Positions 9,304 to 20,885 of a stretch of 63,242 bases of DNA are shown here, in pieces. Numbering within the stretch: the first letter of the stretch is position 1; each line of letters begins with the position of its first letter. The stretch spans positions 1 to 63,242 of the forward strand of contig NZ_JAUYAF010000085.1 of NCBI RefSeq assembly GCF_030693625.1, read 5' to 3'. Position numbers and translations under genes: made by a program. A model generated the notes under the pieces. It did not search any database. It had not been told where the DNA came from and saw only the letters and a program-made list of their open reading frames with translations. The DNA comes from Phenylobacterium sp. (lineage in GTDB: Bacteria > Pseudomonadota > Alphaproteobacteria > Caulobacterales > Caulobacteraceae).

Positions 9304-9933
9304 ATGTCCGCCAAGCGGGGCGTCACCCTCTATCACTCCCCCGCCAGCCGGGCCTTCACCGCCTACTGGCTGCTGGAGGAGCTGGGCGTGCCTTTCCGGG
9401 TCCAGACCGTCGACATCGCCAAGGGTGACCAGAAGAAGCCGGAATACCTGAAGCTGAACCCGTCGGGAAAGGTGCCCACTGTCACCGACGGCGAGGTGGT
9501 GGTCAGCGAGAACCCCGCCATCTGCCTCTATCTGGCCGACCGCTACGGCTACGGTTCGCTTGCCCCGAGGATCGAGGAGGCCGATCGCGGCCCCTATCTG
9601 AAGTGGATGGTCTATTCGACCGCGGTGCTGGAGCCCTTGCTGATGCTGCACGACAAGCACATCGACCTGCCGGGGCGCGAGACCGGGTTCGGCGGCTACG
9701 AGGACGTGATCGGCGTGCTCACCGGCGCCCTGAAGGACCGCCAGTACCTGCTGGGCGACCGGTTCTCGGCCGCCGACGTCATGCTGGGCTCGGTGATCTC
9801 CACCTCGCTCTATCGCAAGGAGCTGCCGGAGCATCCCGTGCTGGTGGATTACAACGCCCGCCTGACACACCGCGAGGCCTATCATCGGGCCGCCGACGCT
9901 ACGTGGCCGGCCCACCTCTTCCCGGCGCCCTAG
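9304..9933 (+). CDS. Glutathione S-transferase family protein
   Basis: A 209-residue cytosolic GST: thioredoxin-like N-terminal half with LYHSPASRAFTAYWLLEELG (a likely catalytic Ser around residue 13-15), the cis-proline GKVPTV and the glutathione-binding SENPAICLYLAD, then a helical C-terminal half with LLGDRFSAADVMLGS (about residues 150-164). The last motif is the N-capping box of GST helix 6. Substrate unknown. The stop shares the four bases CTAG with the stop of the opposing kinase gene, so the two genes converge with no spacer. Confidence 0.9.
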   Translation: MSAKRGVTLYHSPASRAFTAYWLLEELGVPFRVQTVDIAKGDQKKPEYLKLNPSGKVPTVTDGEVVVSENPAICLYLADRYGYGSLAPRIEEADRGPYLKWMVYSTAVLEPLLMLHDKHIDLPGRETGFGGYEDVIGVLTGALKDRQYLLGDRFSAADVMLGSVISTSLYRKELPEHPVLVDYNARLTHREAYHRAADATWPAHLFPAP

Positions 9934-10427
9934 CTCTCCGAGATGATTGCGCCCCTCAGCTCCTCGGCGTCGGGGGCCTCATAGACGCCCTCGATGAAGT
10001 CGAACATGTCGGGGTTCACCTCGATGGCGAAGGTCTCGCCGTGCACCTCATTGCGCTCCAGGACCCGCGCGCGGCGGATCTCAGAGCTGGCGGTGACGAA
10101 GTGGAACTGGAGAGGGAGTTCGCAGGCCTCGGCGATCTCCGCGACGCGGGCGCGGTCGGACTTGCGCATCAGGCCCAGGTCGAGGACCACCGAGGTTCCC
10201 GCCGCCATGGCCGCGGCGGCCACCGACCAGATCTGCGCCTCGCACCGCTCGACGCGGGACATCATCCACTCGAACTCCAGCGGCTCGGGCATGTCGGCGG
10301 CGAACAGCCGCGCCATCCAGTCGTCGATGGCGAAGTGGATGGCCGGCTCGGTGCGGGCGAGCTGCTTGGCGTAAGTCGACTTCCCGGCGCCGGAGGGGCC
10401 GAAGATCACGTGCAGGGTAGCGGTCAT
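9930..10427 (-). CDS. Small P-loop kinase (AAA_33 / zeta-like)
   Basis: A 165-residue ATP-binding protein with Walker A GPSGAGKST at residues 10-18, followed by FAIDDWMARLFA, where the Asp pair resembles the substrate or base position in small-molecule kinases. VVLDLGLM serves as a Walker B-like strand, and arginine-rich RRARVLERN as a lid. Such proteins phosphorylate small metabolites or antibiotics; the substrate is not known and no antitoxin gene is adjacent, so a toxin role is unlikely. It sits ten bases downstream of an SDR gene on the same strand. Confidence 0.75.
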   Translation of the reverse strand: MTATLHVIFGPSGAGKSTYAKQLARTEPAIHFAIDDWMARLFAADMPEPLEFEWMMSRVERCEAQIWSVAAAAMAAGTSVVLDLGLMRKSDRARVAEIAEACELPLQFHFVTASSEIRRARVLERNEVHGETFAIEVNPDMFDFIEGVYEAPDAEELRGAIISES

Positions 10428-10437
10428 GGTCCGCCGG

Positions 10438-11238
10438 TTACTTCACCGAGAGGCCGCCGTCGATGACCAATTCCGCGCCGGTGACATAGCGGCTCTCCTC
10501 CGACGCCAGCCAAAGGACGCCGTTGGCGATGTCCAGCGGGTAGCCCTTGCCCCCCAGGGGCACGGCGTCGGCGCTCATGGCGTCCAGCACCTGGGGCCGG
10601 GGCGGGCGGGCGTTGTCACCCGGCTCGCCGGTGCCGATGATGTCGTCCCAGATCGGCGTCTCGATGATGCCGGGGTGGACGGAATTGACCCGGATGCCGT
10701 CCTTGGCGTTTCCGCATTCCATGGCCACGGCCTTGGTGAACAGGCGGACCCCGCCCTTGGTGGCGCAGTAGCCCGCCAGGATCGCCGAGCCCTTGAGGCC
10801 CGCCACCGAGGACATGTTGATGATCGAGCCGCCGTCGCCGCTGAGGCGCATCAGCGGGATCGAGTGCTTCACCCCCAGGAAGACGCCGTCGAGATTGATC
10901 GCCACCTGTCGCTGGAAGTCGCTGAGGGGCATGTCCAGCACTGAGCCGGAGATGCCGATGCCGGCGTTGTTGACCAGGATGTCCAGCCGGCCGTGGTCAG
11001 CCTTGATGGCGGCGACCACATCGATCCACGCCTGCTCTGAGGTGACATCCTGATGACGGTACTGCGCCTTGCCCCCCTTGGCCGCGATCTCGGAGGCCAG
11101 GGTCTGGCCCTTTTCGTCCTGCAGGTCGGTGAGGACGACGATCGCGCCTTCCTCGGCCAGGCGCTCGGCGCAGGCGCGCCCGATGCCGCTCGATCCGCCG
11201 GTGACCAGGGCCACCTTGCCTTGAACCCGTCCCGCCAT
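10438..11238 (-). CDS. SDR-family NAD-dependent dehydrogenase
   Basis: A 266-residue classical SDR: TGGSSGIG at about residues 14-21, an Asp at the end of beta-2 (LTDLQDE) pointing to NAD(H), NNAG, catalytic Ser in NMSSVAG, and Y-C-A-T-K as the YxxxK motif. It resembles the cyclopentanol / 3-alpha-hydroxysteroid dehydrogenase group, but I cannot fix the substrate. The small kinase gene follows after ten bases, probably in the same transcript. Confidence 0.87.
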   Translation of the reverse strand: MAGRVQGKVALVTGGSSGIGRACAERLAEEGAIVVLTDLQDEKGQTLASEIAAKGGKAQYRHQDVTSEQAWIDVVAAIKADHGRLDILVNNAGIGISGSVLDMPLSDFQRQVAINLDGVFLGVKHSIPLMRLSGDGGSIINMSSVAGLKGSAILAGYCATKGGVRLFTKAVAMECGNAKDGIRVNSVHPGIIETPIWDDIIGTGEPGDNARPPRPQVLDAMSADAVPLGGKGYPLDIANGVLWLASEESRYVTGAELVIDGGLSVK

Positions 11239-11450
11239 TCTGTTTCCCCGTGGCTTCTTGTTCGTCGTGGCACGAGGGGTAACCCAGGCTCAGCGCCTTG
11301 CCCAGCATCACGCCGCGTCAGGCTGGGCGTGGCGCGCAAGAGTAAGAGCGTCCGCCCAGACCTGATCCAGGCGGAATTGGTGCGTCGAAGGTGTGATCCG
11401 CGCTGGCCCCTGCGCACCTCGGGGCGGGGGCCAGCCCAGATCGTGTCCGG

Positions 11451-11630
11451 CTACCGGAGGTAGGACGGTGTTGAGTCACCCGTGGTGACGAGGCCGTAGA
11501 TCAGCCCGATGGCCAGCACCACGACGGCGGCGACCATCAGGACACCGATCAGGCCCTCGAAGCGCTCATAGAGATGCCGGTTCTTGTGATGACGGACAGC
11601 CGTTTCGCCGGTCTTGAGATCTTCTGACAT
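11451..11630 (-). CDS. Small single-pass membrane protein
   Basis: A 59-residue protein not recognised. It has a charged N-terminus (about residues 1-26, with a His/Lys/Arg cluster HHKNRHLYERFEG) and one hydrophobic segment, LIGVLMVAAVVVLAIGLIYGLV, at about 27-48, then a short polar tail. The ATG at 11628-11630 follows an AGGGAAACGCC-type ribosome site on the minus strand. It is divergent from the Nramp-like gene with a 228-base gap. Caulobacterales carry many such small inner-membrane proteins; no function is claimed. Confidence 0.6.
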   Translation of the reverse strand: MSEDLKTGETAVRHHKNRHLYERFEGLIGVLMVAAVVVLAIGLIYGLVTTGDSTPSYLR

Positions 11631-11858
11631 GGCGTTTCCCTCGCATTCTGTTGGGGGAACAAGTCCCCACGCCAGGCTGCGACAGGCGCCCTCTAGGGCT
11701 AGTCCGGTCAGTCTTCAGGGGCCGCCGGAAACACGCCCACTTGCGCCTGCAAAAGCAAGGCGACAGGCGGAGGTTGAGCCCAAAACGCTGTTCGGTCAAT
11801 GAGGTCAGGCGGGCTGGCGGAGTTGATGTGTCACCGAGGCCGACTATGAGATGGGGGC

Positions 11859-13196
11859 ATGGACATCGACAAGGTCGAGATCGCGCGTGAGGCGCCAGCG
11901 CCGGTGTCGCCCGCCGGGACGACAATGGCAGGGCGGCGGCGCTTCAATCCCTTCACCGCGCTTGGTCCTGGGTTGATCACCGGGGCGGCCGATGAGGATC
12001 CCGGGGGCATCGCGACCCACAGCCAGGCCGGCGCGCAGTTCGGACTGGGCATGCTGTGGACGGCCTTCGCCACCTATCCCTTCATGGCGGCCTTTCAGTC
12101 GGTCTGCGGACGTATCGGGCGGGTGACGGGCCGCGGTCTAGCGGCCAATATCGGCCGCGCCTTTCCGCGTTGGGTGGTGCTGAGCGTCGTCGGGTTGCTG
12201 CTGCTGGCCAATGTGCTCAACATCGCCGCCGACGTGGCGGCCATGGGCGAGGCCGCCCAGTTGGTGTTCGGCGGCAACCGGCACGTCTTTACCCTGGGCC
12301 TCGCGGTCTTCTCGCTGCTGCTGCAGGTCTTCGTGCCCTACCATCGCTATGTGGGCTTCCTGAAGTGGATGACGCTGGCCCTGTTCTCCTATGTGGCGGT
12401 GGCCTTCGCGACCCACATCCCCTGGACGGAGGTCGTGGCCCAGACCCTCGCCCCGCAGATCAAGCTGGACTTGGCGACGGCGACCGTGGTGGTGGCGGTG
12501 TTCGGGACCACCATCAGTCCCTACCTGTTCTTCTGGCAGGCCGCCGAGGAGGTGGAGGACGTCGCCCTTCGCCCCGACGAACACCCCCTCACCGAGCATC
12601 CCGAGGAGGCGGAGTACGAGCTCAAACGGATCGGCTGGGACACCTATCTGGGCATGGCCTACGGCAATGGAATCGGCTTCTTCGTGATGCTGGCCACGGC
12701 CGCAACCCTACACTCGGCCGGCATCACCCAGATCGATACGGCGTCCCAGGCGGCGATGGCCCTGCGACCCCTGGCCGGGGACCTGGCCTTCATGCTGTTC
12801 GCCCTGGGCATCATCGCGACCGGCCTGCTGGCGGTGCCGGTGCTTGCCGCGTCGGCTGCCTACGCCCTCTCCGAGGCCATGGGCTGGAAAGCCAGCCTGG
12901 AGAGTCGCTTCAGTGAGGCGCACGGCTTCTACGGGGTGATCGGGGTGGCGATCCTGGCCGGGGTGATCCTCGACTATTCGCCCCTGGACCCGATCCGGGC
13001 CCTGTTCTGGAGCGCCGTGATCAACGGCGTGATCGCCGTGCCGCTGATGGCGGTGATCATGCTGGTGGCGACCCGCAGGTCGATCATGGGCGCCTTCACC
13101 GCCACCCCTGTCCAGCGCATCGTCGGCTGGGCGGCGGTGGCGATCATGGCCGCGGCGTCCGGGGTTATGTTCGCTCAGATGGCGGGGGCGTTCTGA
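11859..13196 (+). CDS. Nramp-family-like metal transporter, altered metal site
   Basis: A 445-residue inner-membrane transporter of the Nramp/SLC11 superfamily (LeuT fold, 11 or so helices). Seen: GPGLITGAADEDPGG at about residues 36-50, aligned with the canonical helix-1 DPGN, so the metal-binding Asn is Gly. Helix 6 reads FGTTISPYLFFWQAAEEVED where canonical members have a Met-Pro-His motif. The substrate is therefore not safely Mn2+ or Fe2+. It stands alone and I see no riboswitch in the 228-base gap upstream. The superfamily is secure. Confidence 0.82.
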   Translation: MDIDKVEIAREAPAPVSPAGTTMAGRRRFNPFTALGPGLITGAADEDPGGIATHSQAGAQFGLGMLWTAFATYPFMAAFQSVCGRIGRVTGRGLAANIGRAFPRWVVLSVVGLLLLANVLNIAADVAAMGEAAQLVFGGNRHVFTLGLAVFSLLLQVFVPYHRYVGFLKWMTLALFSYVAVAFATHIPWTEVVAQTLAPQIKLDLATATVVVAVFGTTISPYLFFWQAAEEVEDVALRPDEHPLTEHPEEAEYELKRIGWDTYLGMAYGNGIGFFVMLATAATLHSAGITQIDTASQAAMALRPLAGDLAFMLFALGIIATGLLAVPVLAASAAYALSEAMGWKASLESRFSEAHGFYGVIGVAILAGVILDYSPLDPIRALFWSAVINGVIAVPLMAVIMLVATRRSIMGAFTATPVQRIVGWAAVAIMAAASGVMFAQMAGAF

Positions 13197-13199
13197 CCC

Positions 13200-16487
<3,288 letters not shown>

Positions 16488-16648
16488 CGTTCGGTCCGCG
16501 CATAAGGGCGGCGCCGCGTGGCCACGCGCCGTTCCCGTTCAATCTGTAGGTTAAGGCGCCCGTTTAGAGAGGGAGTCGGGCCTGCGCAAGCGGGCAGGGG
16601 GCGCCTGCGAAGACTCTCCTTGGCGGGCCTCGGATAGCGCGCAAAGAA

Positions 16649-16676
16649 AATGGGCCGGCGCGGACGCCGGCCCATT
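16649..16676 (-). terminator. Rho-independent terminator of the cold-shock gene
   Basis: Arms AATGGGCCGGCG (16649-16660) and CGCCGGCCCATT (16665-16676) form a 12-bp stem with a four-base loop. Read on the minus strand it is followed by TTTTCTTT, the expected T tract. It lies 39 bases past the cold-shock gene stop and upstream of carB, separating the two transcripts. Confidence 0.88.
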
Positions 16677-16714
16677 CCCGGGCGTCTGTCGGGGCGCGAG
16701 GCTCCGCCGGACTG

Positions 16715-16921
16715 CTAGACCTGCAGGTTGCCCGCAGACATCTTGCCGCTGCGCTTGTCGCGCTCGAGTTCGAAGGTGACCTTCTGGCCCTCGTCCAGCG
16801 AACGGAGCCCAGCGCGTTCCACGGCGGAGATGTGCACAAACACGTCCGCGCCGCCGTCATCGGGCTGAATGAAGCCGTAGCCCTTGGTGCCGTTGAACCA
16901 TTTCACGGTGCCGGTAGACAT
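16715..16921 (-). CDS. Cold-shock domain protein (Csp family)
   Basis: A 68-residue single-stranded nucleic acid-binding OB-fold protein. Seen: [13 protein letters not shown] (RNP1, about residues 7-19) and VFVHIS (RNP2, about 27-32), with [18 protein letters not shown] in the C-terminal half. It probably acts as an RNA chaperone. The gene has its own terminator downstream and a long upstream region (over 400 bases to the next gene), which fits the long 5' leaders usual for csp genes, but I cannot say from sequence whether it is cold-induced. Confidence 0.95.
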   Translation of the reverse strand: MSTGTVKWFNGTKGYGFIQPDDGGADVFVHISAVERAGLRSLDEGQKVTFELERDKRSGKMSAGNLQV

Positions 16922-17350
16922 AGAGATACTTCGTCCTTGGATAGATAGTTTCCCCGCCCGAAACGCTCGGATGGAGGATCAAAGATCGGGGGGATCGGAA
17001 GGCAGGTCCGGTGCGTCCGGGGGCGCGTGGAAAGTCAGCCGAACCTACGAGTTTGACCCTGGCATCTTGGTTCAAAATCGATCCCGAAGCAAGGTGGCGT
17101 CACGTTGCTGTCTAGCATCCGACGGGAGAAGCAACGCCCATTCGGCAGGCCCCAGCCTGGGCTATCTGCACATGAGGTTTCTTGCCGCCGCCCGGTCCAC
17201 CGGGGGTGACGCGCCGTGATGCTCGACCAGACGGGCGTCCGGCCAAGCCCTGGTCCGCGCGGCGCCGAGGCCTTCCTCACCGGGCGTTAACCATGATTTC
17301 ATAGCCAAGCCTCAGCCTGATGCTCAACAAACTCGGGCTGGGATCTCGTC
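16922..17350. other. 429-base divergent intergenic region
   Basis: Lies between the leftward cold-shock gene and the rightward TPR-methyltransferase gene. It should hold both promoters and the csp 5' leader. I see no convincing protein gene, tRNA or strong inverted repeat. TTAACCATGATT at about 17286 resembles half of a CtrA-type TTAA site, but the second half is absent. Confidence 0.4.
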
Positions 17351-18829
17351 ATGTCTGCATTCGCACGCGCGCTCGGGCAACCGCCGGCGGACGCCGCGTC
17401 CCTCAAGGGGGATGGCGGCAAAGGCGCGCCCACCTCCCTCGTCGCCCTCACTCGTTATGGCCTGGAACGGCAGGCGAGGGGCGACTTCCAGGCGGCCGTC
17501 GAGGCTTTCCGCGCGGTGGCCGGGGCCGCGCCCCGTCAGGCCCTGGTCTGGAACAACCTGGCGCTCGCGCTCGGCGGTTTGGGAGACCACGAGCAGGCCG
17601 CCATCGCCCTGCGCAAGTCCCTGGACATTGACGCCAGCCAGGTTTCGGCCTGGGTCAGCCTGGCCGCCTCGCTGCTGCAGCTGGGCCGCCCGGACGAGGC
17701 CGAGAGCGCCTGCGACGGCGCCATCGCCCGCGACCCCGACAACGGAGACGCCTGGCAGATTCGCGCCATGGTCCTGGCCGGCCGTGACGACTTCGGCGGC
17801 GCGGCGGCGGCCTTCGCCCGCACCCTCGAGATCACTGGCGAGACCGGCGCCCTACGCGCCAACCTGGGCGTGACCCTCTTCAAGTCCGGCGCCTTCCACG
17901 AGGCGCAGCGCAACTTCGACGCCGCCATGGCCCTTGAGGCCGACGCCAACGCCGACGAGATCGTCGAGATGGCGCGCCTGTGCCGGTTCGTGGTCGCGGG
18001 CCTCGACGGCGACATGACCCGTGTCACCGCCATCAGCCGGGAGCTGACCGGCGCGGCGGAGACCGACACCCTCTTCAAGACCGCGCTGCTCTGCCTGGAC
18101 TGGGCGGGGCGCAAGGGGCCCGCGGCCCTGATCGCCCAGACCTGGACCGCCCTGCGCCCCGGCAACCTGGAGGCCCGGCACATGGCCGACGCTGCGATGG
18201 GCCGCCCCGTGGAGCGGCAGCCCGCCGCCTTCGTGGCCCAGCACTTCGACGGCATGGCCGAGCAGTTCGACGAGAAGCTCGTGGGGCGCCTCGGCTACCG
18301 GGGCCCGGAGGAAATCCGCAACCTGATGGCGGCCTGGATCGACGCCGATGCCGCCCTGGACGTGCTCGACATCGGCTGTGGCACCGGACTGTGCGGTCCA
18401 GTTCTGCGCCCCTATGCGCAGCGGCTGACCGGGGTCGATCTCTCTGACGGCATGCTAGCCAAGGCCCGAGCGGGCGGCCTCTATGACGAACTGCGGTGCG
18501 CCGACTTGGTGGACACCCTCAGCCAGGCCGGCGCCCGGTGGGACATGATCGTGGCGGGCGACACCTTCCCCTATGTCGGAACCCTGGGCGGCGTCTTCGA
18601 CGGCGCCGCGGCGACCTTGAAGCCGGGCGGCTGGCTGATCTTCTCTACAGAGGCGGCGGAAGGCGACGGCGTCACCCTGCGCGGCAACGGGCGTTACGCT
18701 CACGGACGGGGCTATATCGCCGACCTCGCCGCCGGCCGCTTCGACATCATCGAGCGCAGGTCCACCATGCTCCGCCGCGAGGCCGGGGTGGCGCTGGAGG
18801 GCGACTACTTCATGATGCGCAAGATCTAG
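17351..18829 (+). CDS. TPR-repeat SAM-dependent methyltransferase
   Basis: A 492-residue two-part protein. Residues about 30-280 are TPR-like helical pairs (repeats such as ALVWNNLALALGGLGDHEQA and AWVSLAASLLQLGRPDEA). Residues about 300-492 are a class I methyltransferase with a SAM-binding motif I, LDIGCGTGLCG, near residue 340, then GVDLSDGMLAKAR, and DMIVAGDTFPYVG as the motif IV region. The TPR part probably binds a protein partner; the methyl acceptor is unknown. The ATG at 17351 follows CTGGGATCTCGTC, a weak ribosome site. It is followed by an ECF sigma gene after about 85 bases. Confidence 0.82.
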   Translation: MSAFARALGQPPADAASLKGDGGKGAPTSLVALTRYGLERQARGDFQAAVEAFRAVAGAAPRQALVWNNLALALGGLGDHEQAAIALRKSLDIDASQVSAWVSLAASLLQLGRPDEAESACDGAIARDPDNGDAWQIRAMVLAGRDDFGGAAAAFARTLEITGETGALRANLGVTLFKSGAFHEAQRNFDAAMALEADANADEIVEMARLCRFVVAGLDGDMTRVTAISRELTGAAETDTLFKTALLCLDWAGRKGPAALIAQTWTALRPGNLEARHMADAAMGRPVERQPAAFVAQHFDGMAEQFDEKLVGRLGYRGPEEIRNLMAAWIDADAALDVLDIGCGTGLCGPVLRPYAQRLTGVDLSDGMLAKARAGGLYDELRCADLVDTLSQAGARWDMIVAGDTFPYVGTLGGVFDGAAATLKPGGWLIFSTEAAEGDGVTLRGNGRYAHGRGYIADLAAGRFDIIERRSTMLRREAGVALEGDYFMMRKI

Positions 18830-18914
18830 CGCTTCAGGGCCGCCTTAGGCCTTGCCAGCGGCGGTCGGCTTGGGGCAGCTTCGCCGCCAGCCTTCCGCCG
18901 GAAAAGACCCAAAC

Positions 18915-19469
18915 TTGCCCGCGACCTCTGCGATCGATCCGCTGACCGAGTTGATGCCGAGGATCGCCGCGGGCGACCGCGCGGCCCTGCGACAACTTTA
19001 CCAGGCCACCTCGGCGAAGCTATTCGGCGTCTGCCTTCGTATCCTCTCCAACAGAGATGAAAGCGAAGACGTGCTGCAAGAGGTCTACATCACGATTTGG
19101 CGTCGCGCCGACCGCTTCGAAGCGGGCCGGGCCAGCGTCATGACGTGGATCTCCACCATCGCCCGCAACCGCGCCATCGACCGCCTGCGCGCCCGTGGGC
19201 CCCTGGCCTATGCCGAGCAGGTGGAAGAGCTGGAGATCGACGACGGCCTGCCCCACGCCGACGCTCTGCTGGAGGCCGCCCAGGATGGCGAGGCCCTGGG
19301 CCGGTGCCTGTCGGAACTGGACGAGCGCACCGAGAAGGTGATCCGCACCGCCTTCTTCGAGGGCGTCACCTACGAGGCCCTGGCTGCCCGGATGGAGGCC
19401 CCGCTGGGCACGGTGAAGAGCTGGATCCGCCGGGGCCTGGCCAAGCTCAAGGGGTGCCTTGAGTCATGA
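18915..19469 (+). CDS. ECF sigma factor (SigK-like)
   Basis: A 184-residue extracytoplasmic-function sigma factor: region 2 (LFGVCLRILSNRDESEDVLQ) and region 4 (VTYEALAARMEAPLGTVKSW) are clear. The start is taken as the TTG at 18915, which has GGAAAAGA upstream and gives the usual length; an ATG at 18852 would add 21 unconserved residues. The stop overlaps the anti-sigma start by four bases (ATGA), and a fasciclin gene follows. This is the gene set known in mycobacteria as sigK-rskA with the MPT70/MPT83 fasciclins, so SigK-like is a family inference. Confidence 0.87.
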   Translation: MPATSAIDPLTELMPRIAAGDRAALRQLYQATSAKLFGVCLRILSNRDESEDVLQEVYITIWRRADRFEAGRASVMTWISTIARNRAIDRLRARGPLAYAEQVEELEIDDGLPHADALLEAAQDGEALGRCLSELDERTEKVIRTAFFEGVTYEALAARMEAPLGTVKSWIRRGLAKLKGCLES

Positions 19470-20179
19470 GTGAGCCCCTGACCCCCGACCTGCCCGAGGA
19501 TGAGGCCTTCGCCGCCGAGCATGCTCTGGGCGTGCTGAACGCCGGTGAGCGCGCCGCCGCGGAACTGCGCATGGCCCGGGAACCGGCCTTCGCCGCCCAT
19601 GTCGAGGCCTGGCAGGCGCGACTTGCACCCATGCTGGCCGCTGTGGCGCCCGTGGAGCCGCCCGCCAGCCTCTGGCCCCGTATCGAGCGCGGCCTTCCGG
19701 CCAATGACAACGAAGGCCGCGGCGTGAGGTTCTGGCGTGGCTGGGCCATGGGCGGCATGGGGCTGGCCGCCGCCAGTTTGGCCGCCGTCGTGGTGCTGGC
19801 CACCCGGCCGCCCGAGATTATCGCGCCGCCGACGCCAGGCGAACTGCTGAACGCCCGTCTCGACACCAGCGGCGGCCAGCACCTGTTCGTCGCCGCCTAC
19901 GATCCGGTGCGCCAGAAGCTGATCGTCACCTCGCTGGTGGCGCCGGGGACCGACCCGATCCACGTCCACGAACTGTGGCTGATCCCCGCCGACGGCAAGC
20001 CGCGCTCGCTGGGCCTCATCGCGCCAGGGACCTCCAAGAGCCTGCCGATGCCGGAGGGCTTGCCGGCGCTCACCACCGAGGGCGCGTCCATCGCCGTCTC
20101 CGTCGAACCGCTGGGAGGCTCGAAAGAGAACGGACCGTCAGGGCCGGTGGCCGCGATCGGCAAGCTCGCCCGGATTTAA
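19466..20179 (+). CDS. RskA-type transmembrane anti-sigma factor
   Basis: Predicted inner-membrane regulator that holds the upstream ECF sigma inactive. The 237 residues show an N-terminal helical sigma-binding domain (PEDEAFAAEHALGVLNAGER, about residues 10-29, without zinc ligands), one transmembrane helix at about 92-112, and a periplasmic RskA domain ending in the family pattern HELWLIPADGKPRSLGLI and SVEPLGGS. Known RskA proteins are released by regulated proteolysis. Coupled to the sigma gene by a four-base overlap. Confidence 0.87.
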   Translation: MSEPLTPDLPEDEAFAAEHALGVLNAGERAAAELRMAREPAFAAHVEAWQARLAPMLAAVAPVEPPASLWPRIERGLPANDNEGRGVRFWRGWAMGGMGLAAASLAAVVVLATRPPEIIAPPTPGELLNARLDTSGGQHLFVAAYDPVRQKLIVTSLVAPGTDPIHVHELWLIPADGKPRSLGLIAPGTSKSLPMPEGLPALTTEGASIAVSVEPLGGSKENGPSGPVAAIGKLARI

Positions 20180-20194
20180 TCTTCGAGTCCCTGC

Positions 20195-20214
20195 GTCCGG
20201 ATAAGTTTCCGGAC
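20195..20214. promoter_or_regulatory. Inverted repeat before the fasciclin gene
   Basis: GTCCGGA (20195-20201), six bases, TCCGGAC (20208-20214): perfect 7-bp arms in the 87-base gap between anti-sigma and fasciclin genes, immediately followed by CGTATT, which resembles an ECF -10 element. It could be an operator, a promoter part or a weak mRNA hairpin; unproven. Confidence 0.35.
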
Positions 20215-20266
20215 CGTATTCATGTCATCGCCGTCTAGTGGCGACCTGAATTCAAGGGACCGGAAC

Positions 20267-20836
20267 ATGAAGATCAACACTATCGTCGCGCTTGCGACCG
20301 GCGTCGCCATCTCGTTTGCTGGCGTTACCATGGCCTCTGCTCGGGCCATGGACCAGAAAACTGTGATGGTCGGTGGCGCCGCCATGTATCCTTCAAAGAA
20401 TATTGTAGAGAACGCAGTCAATTCGAAGGATCACACCACCCTGGTCGCCGCCGTGAAGGCCGCAGGTCTGGTGGAGACCCTGTCGGGATCTGGCCCCTTC
20501 ACGGTGTTCGCGCCCACCAACGCCGCGTTCGCCAAGCTGCCGGCCGGAACCGTGGAGAGCCTGGTGAAGCCTGAGAGCAAGGCCGCCCTCACCGACATCC
20601 TGACCTATCACGTGGTCCCGGGCCGCCTGACCGCGATGGATCTCACCGCCCAGATCAAGGCTGGTGGCGGCAAGGCCATGCTGAAGACCGTGCAGGGTGG
20701 AGACCTGACCGTCTCCGCCATGGGTGACATGGTGATGCTCACCGACGCCAAGGGCGGCATGTCTCACGTCACCATCGCCAATGTCATGCAGTCCAACGGC
20801 GTGATCCACGTCGTCGACACGGTCCTGATGCCGTAA
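20267..20836 (+). CDS. Secreted fasciclin (FAS1) domain protein
   Basis: A 189-residue exported protein: cleavable signal peptide about 1-27 (MKINTIVALATGVAI... ending ASARA), then one FAS1 domain with GPFTVFAPTNAAFAKLP, LTYHVVPGRL and a C-terminal NGVIHVVDTVLMP. FAS1 domains are adhesion or surface modules. The ATG at 20267 is chosen because it begins the signal peptide and has AAGGGA upstream. It follows the SigK-like/RskA pair and is its likely target. A GC-rich hairpin follows the stop. Confidence 0.9.
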   Translation: MKINTIVALATGVAISFAGVTMASARAMDQKTVMVGGAAMYPSKNIVENAVNSKDHTTLVAAVKAAGLVETLSGSGPFTVFAPTNAAFAKLPAGTVESLVKPESKAALTDILTYHVVPGRLTAMDLTAQIKAGGGKAMLKTVQGGDLTVSAMGDMVMLTDAKGGMSHVTIANVMQSNGVIHVVDTVLMP

Positions 20837-20844
20837 CGCTCGCG

Positions 20845-20864
20845 GGGCCGGCGAAAGCCGGCCC
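20845..20864. terminator. GC-rich stem-loop between convergent genes
   Basis: GGGCCGGC (20845-20852), GAAA loop, GCCGGCCC (20857-20864): an 8-bp perfect stem with a stable tetraloop, between the fasciclin gene and the opposing PEP-mutase-like gene. No T tract on either side; probably a bidirectional transcript end. Confidence 0.55.
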
Positions 20865-20885
20865 AAGTCGGGCCGTTGCTGTGGC

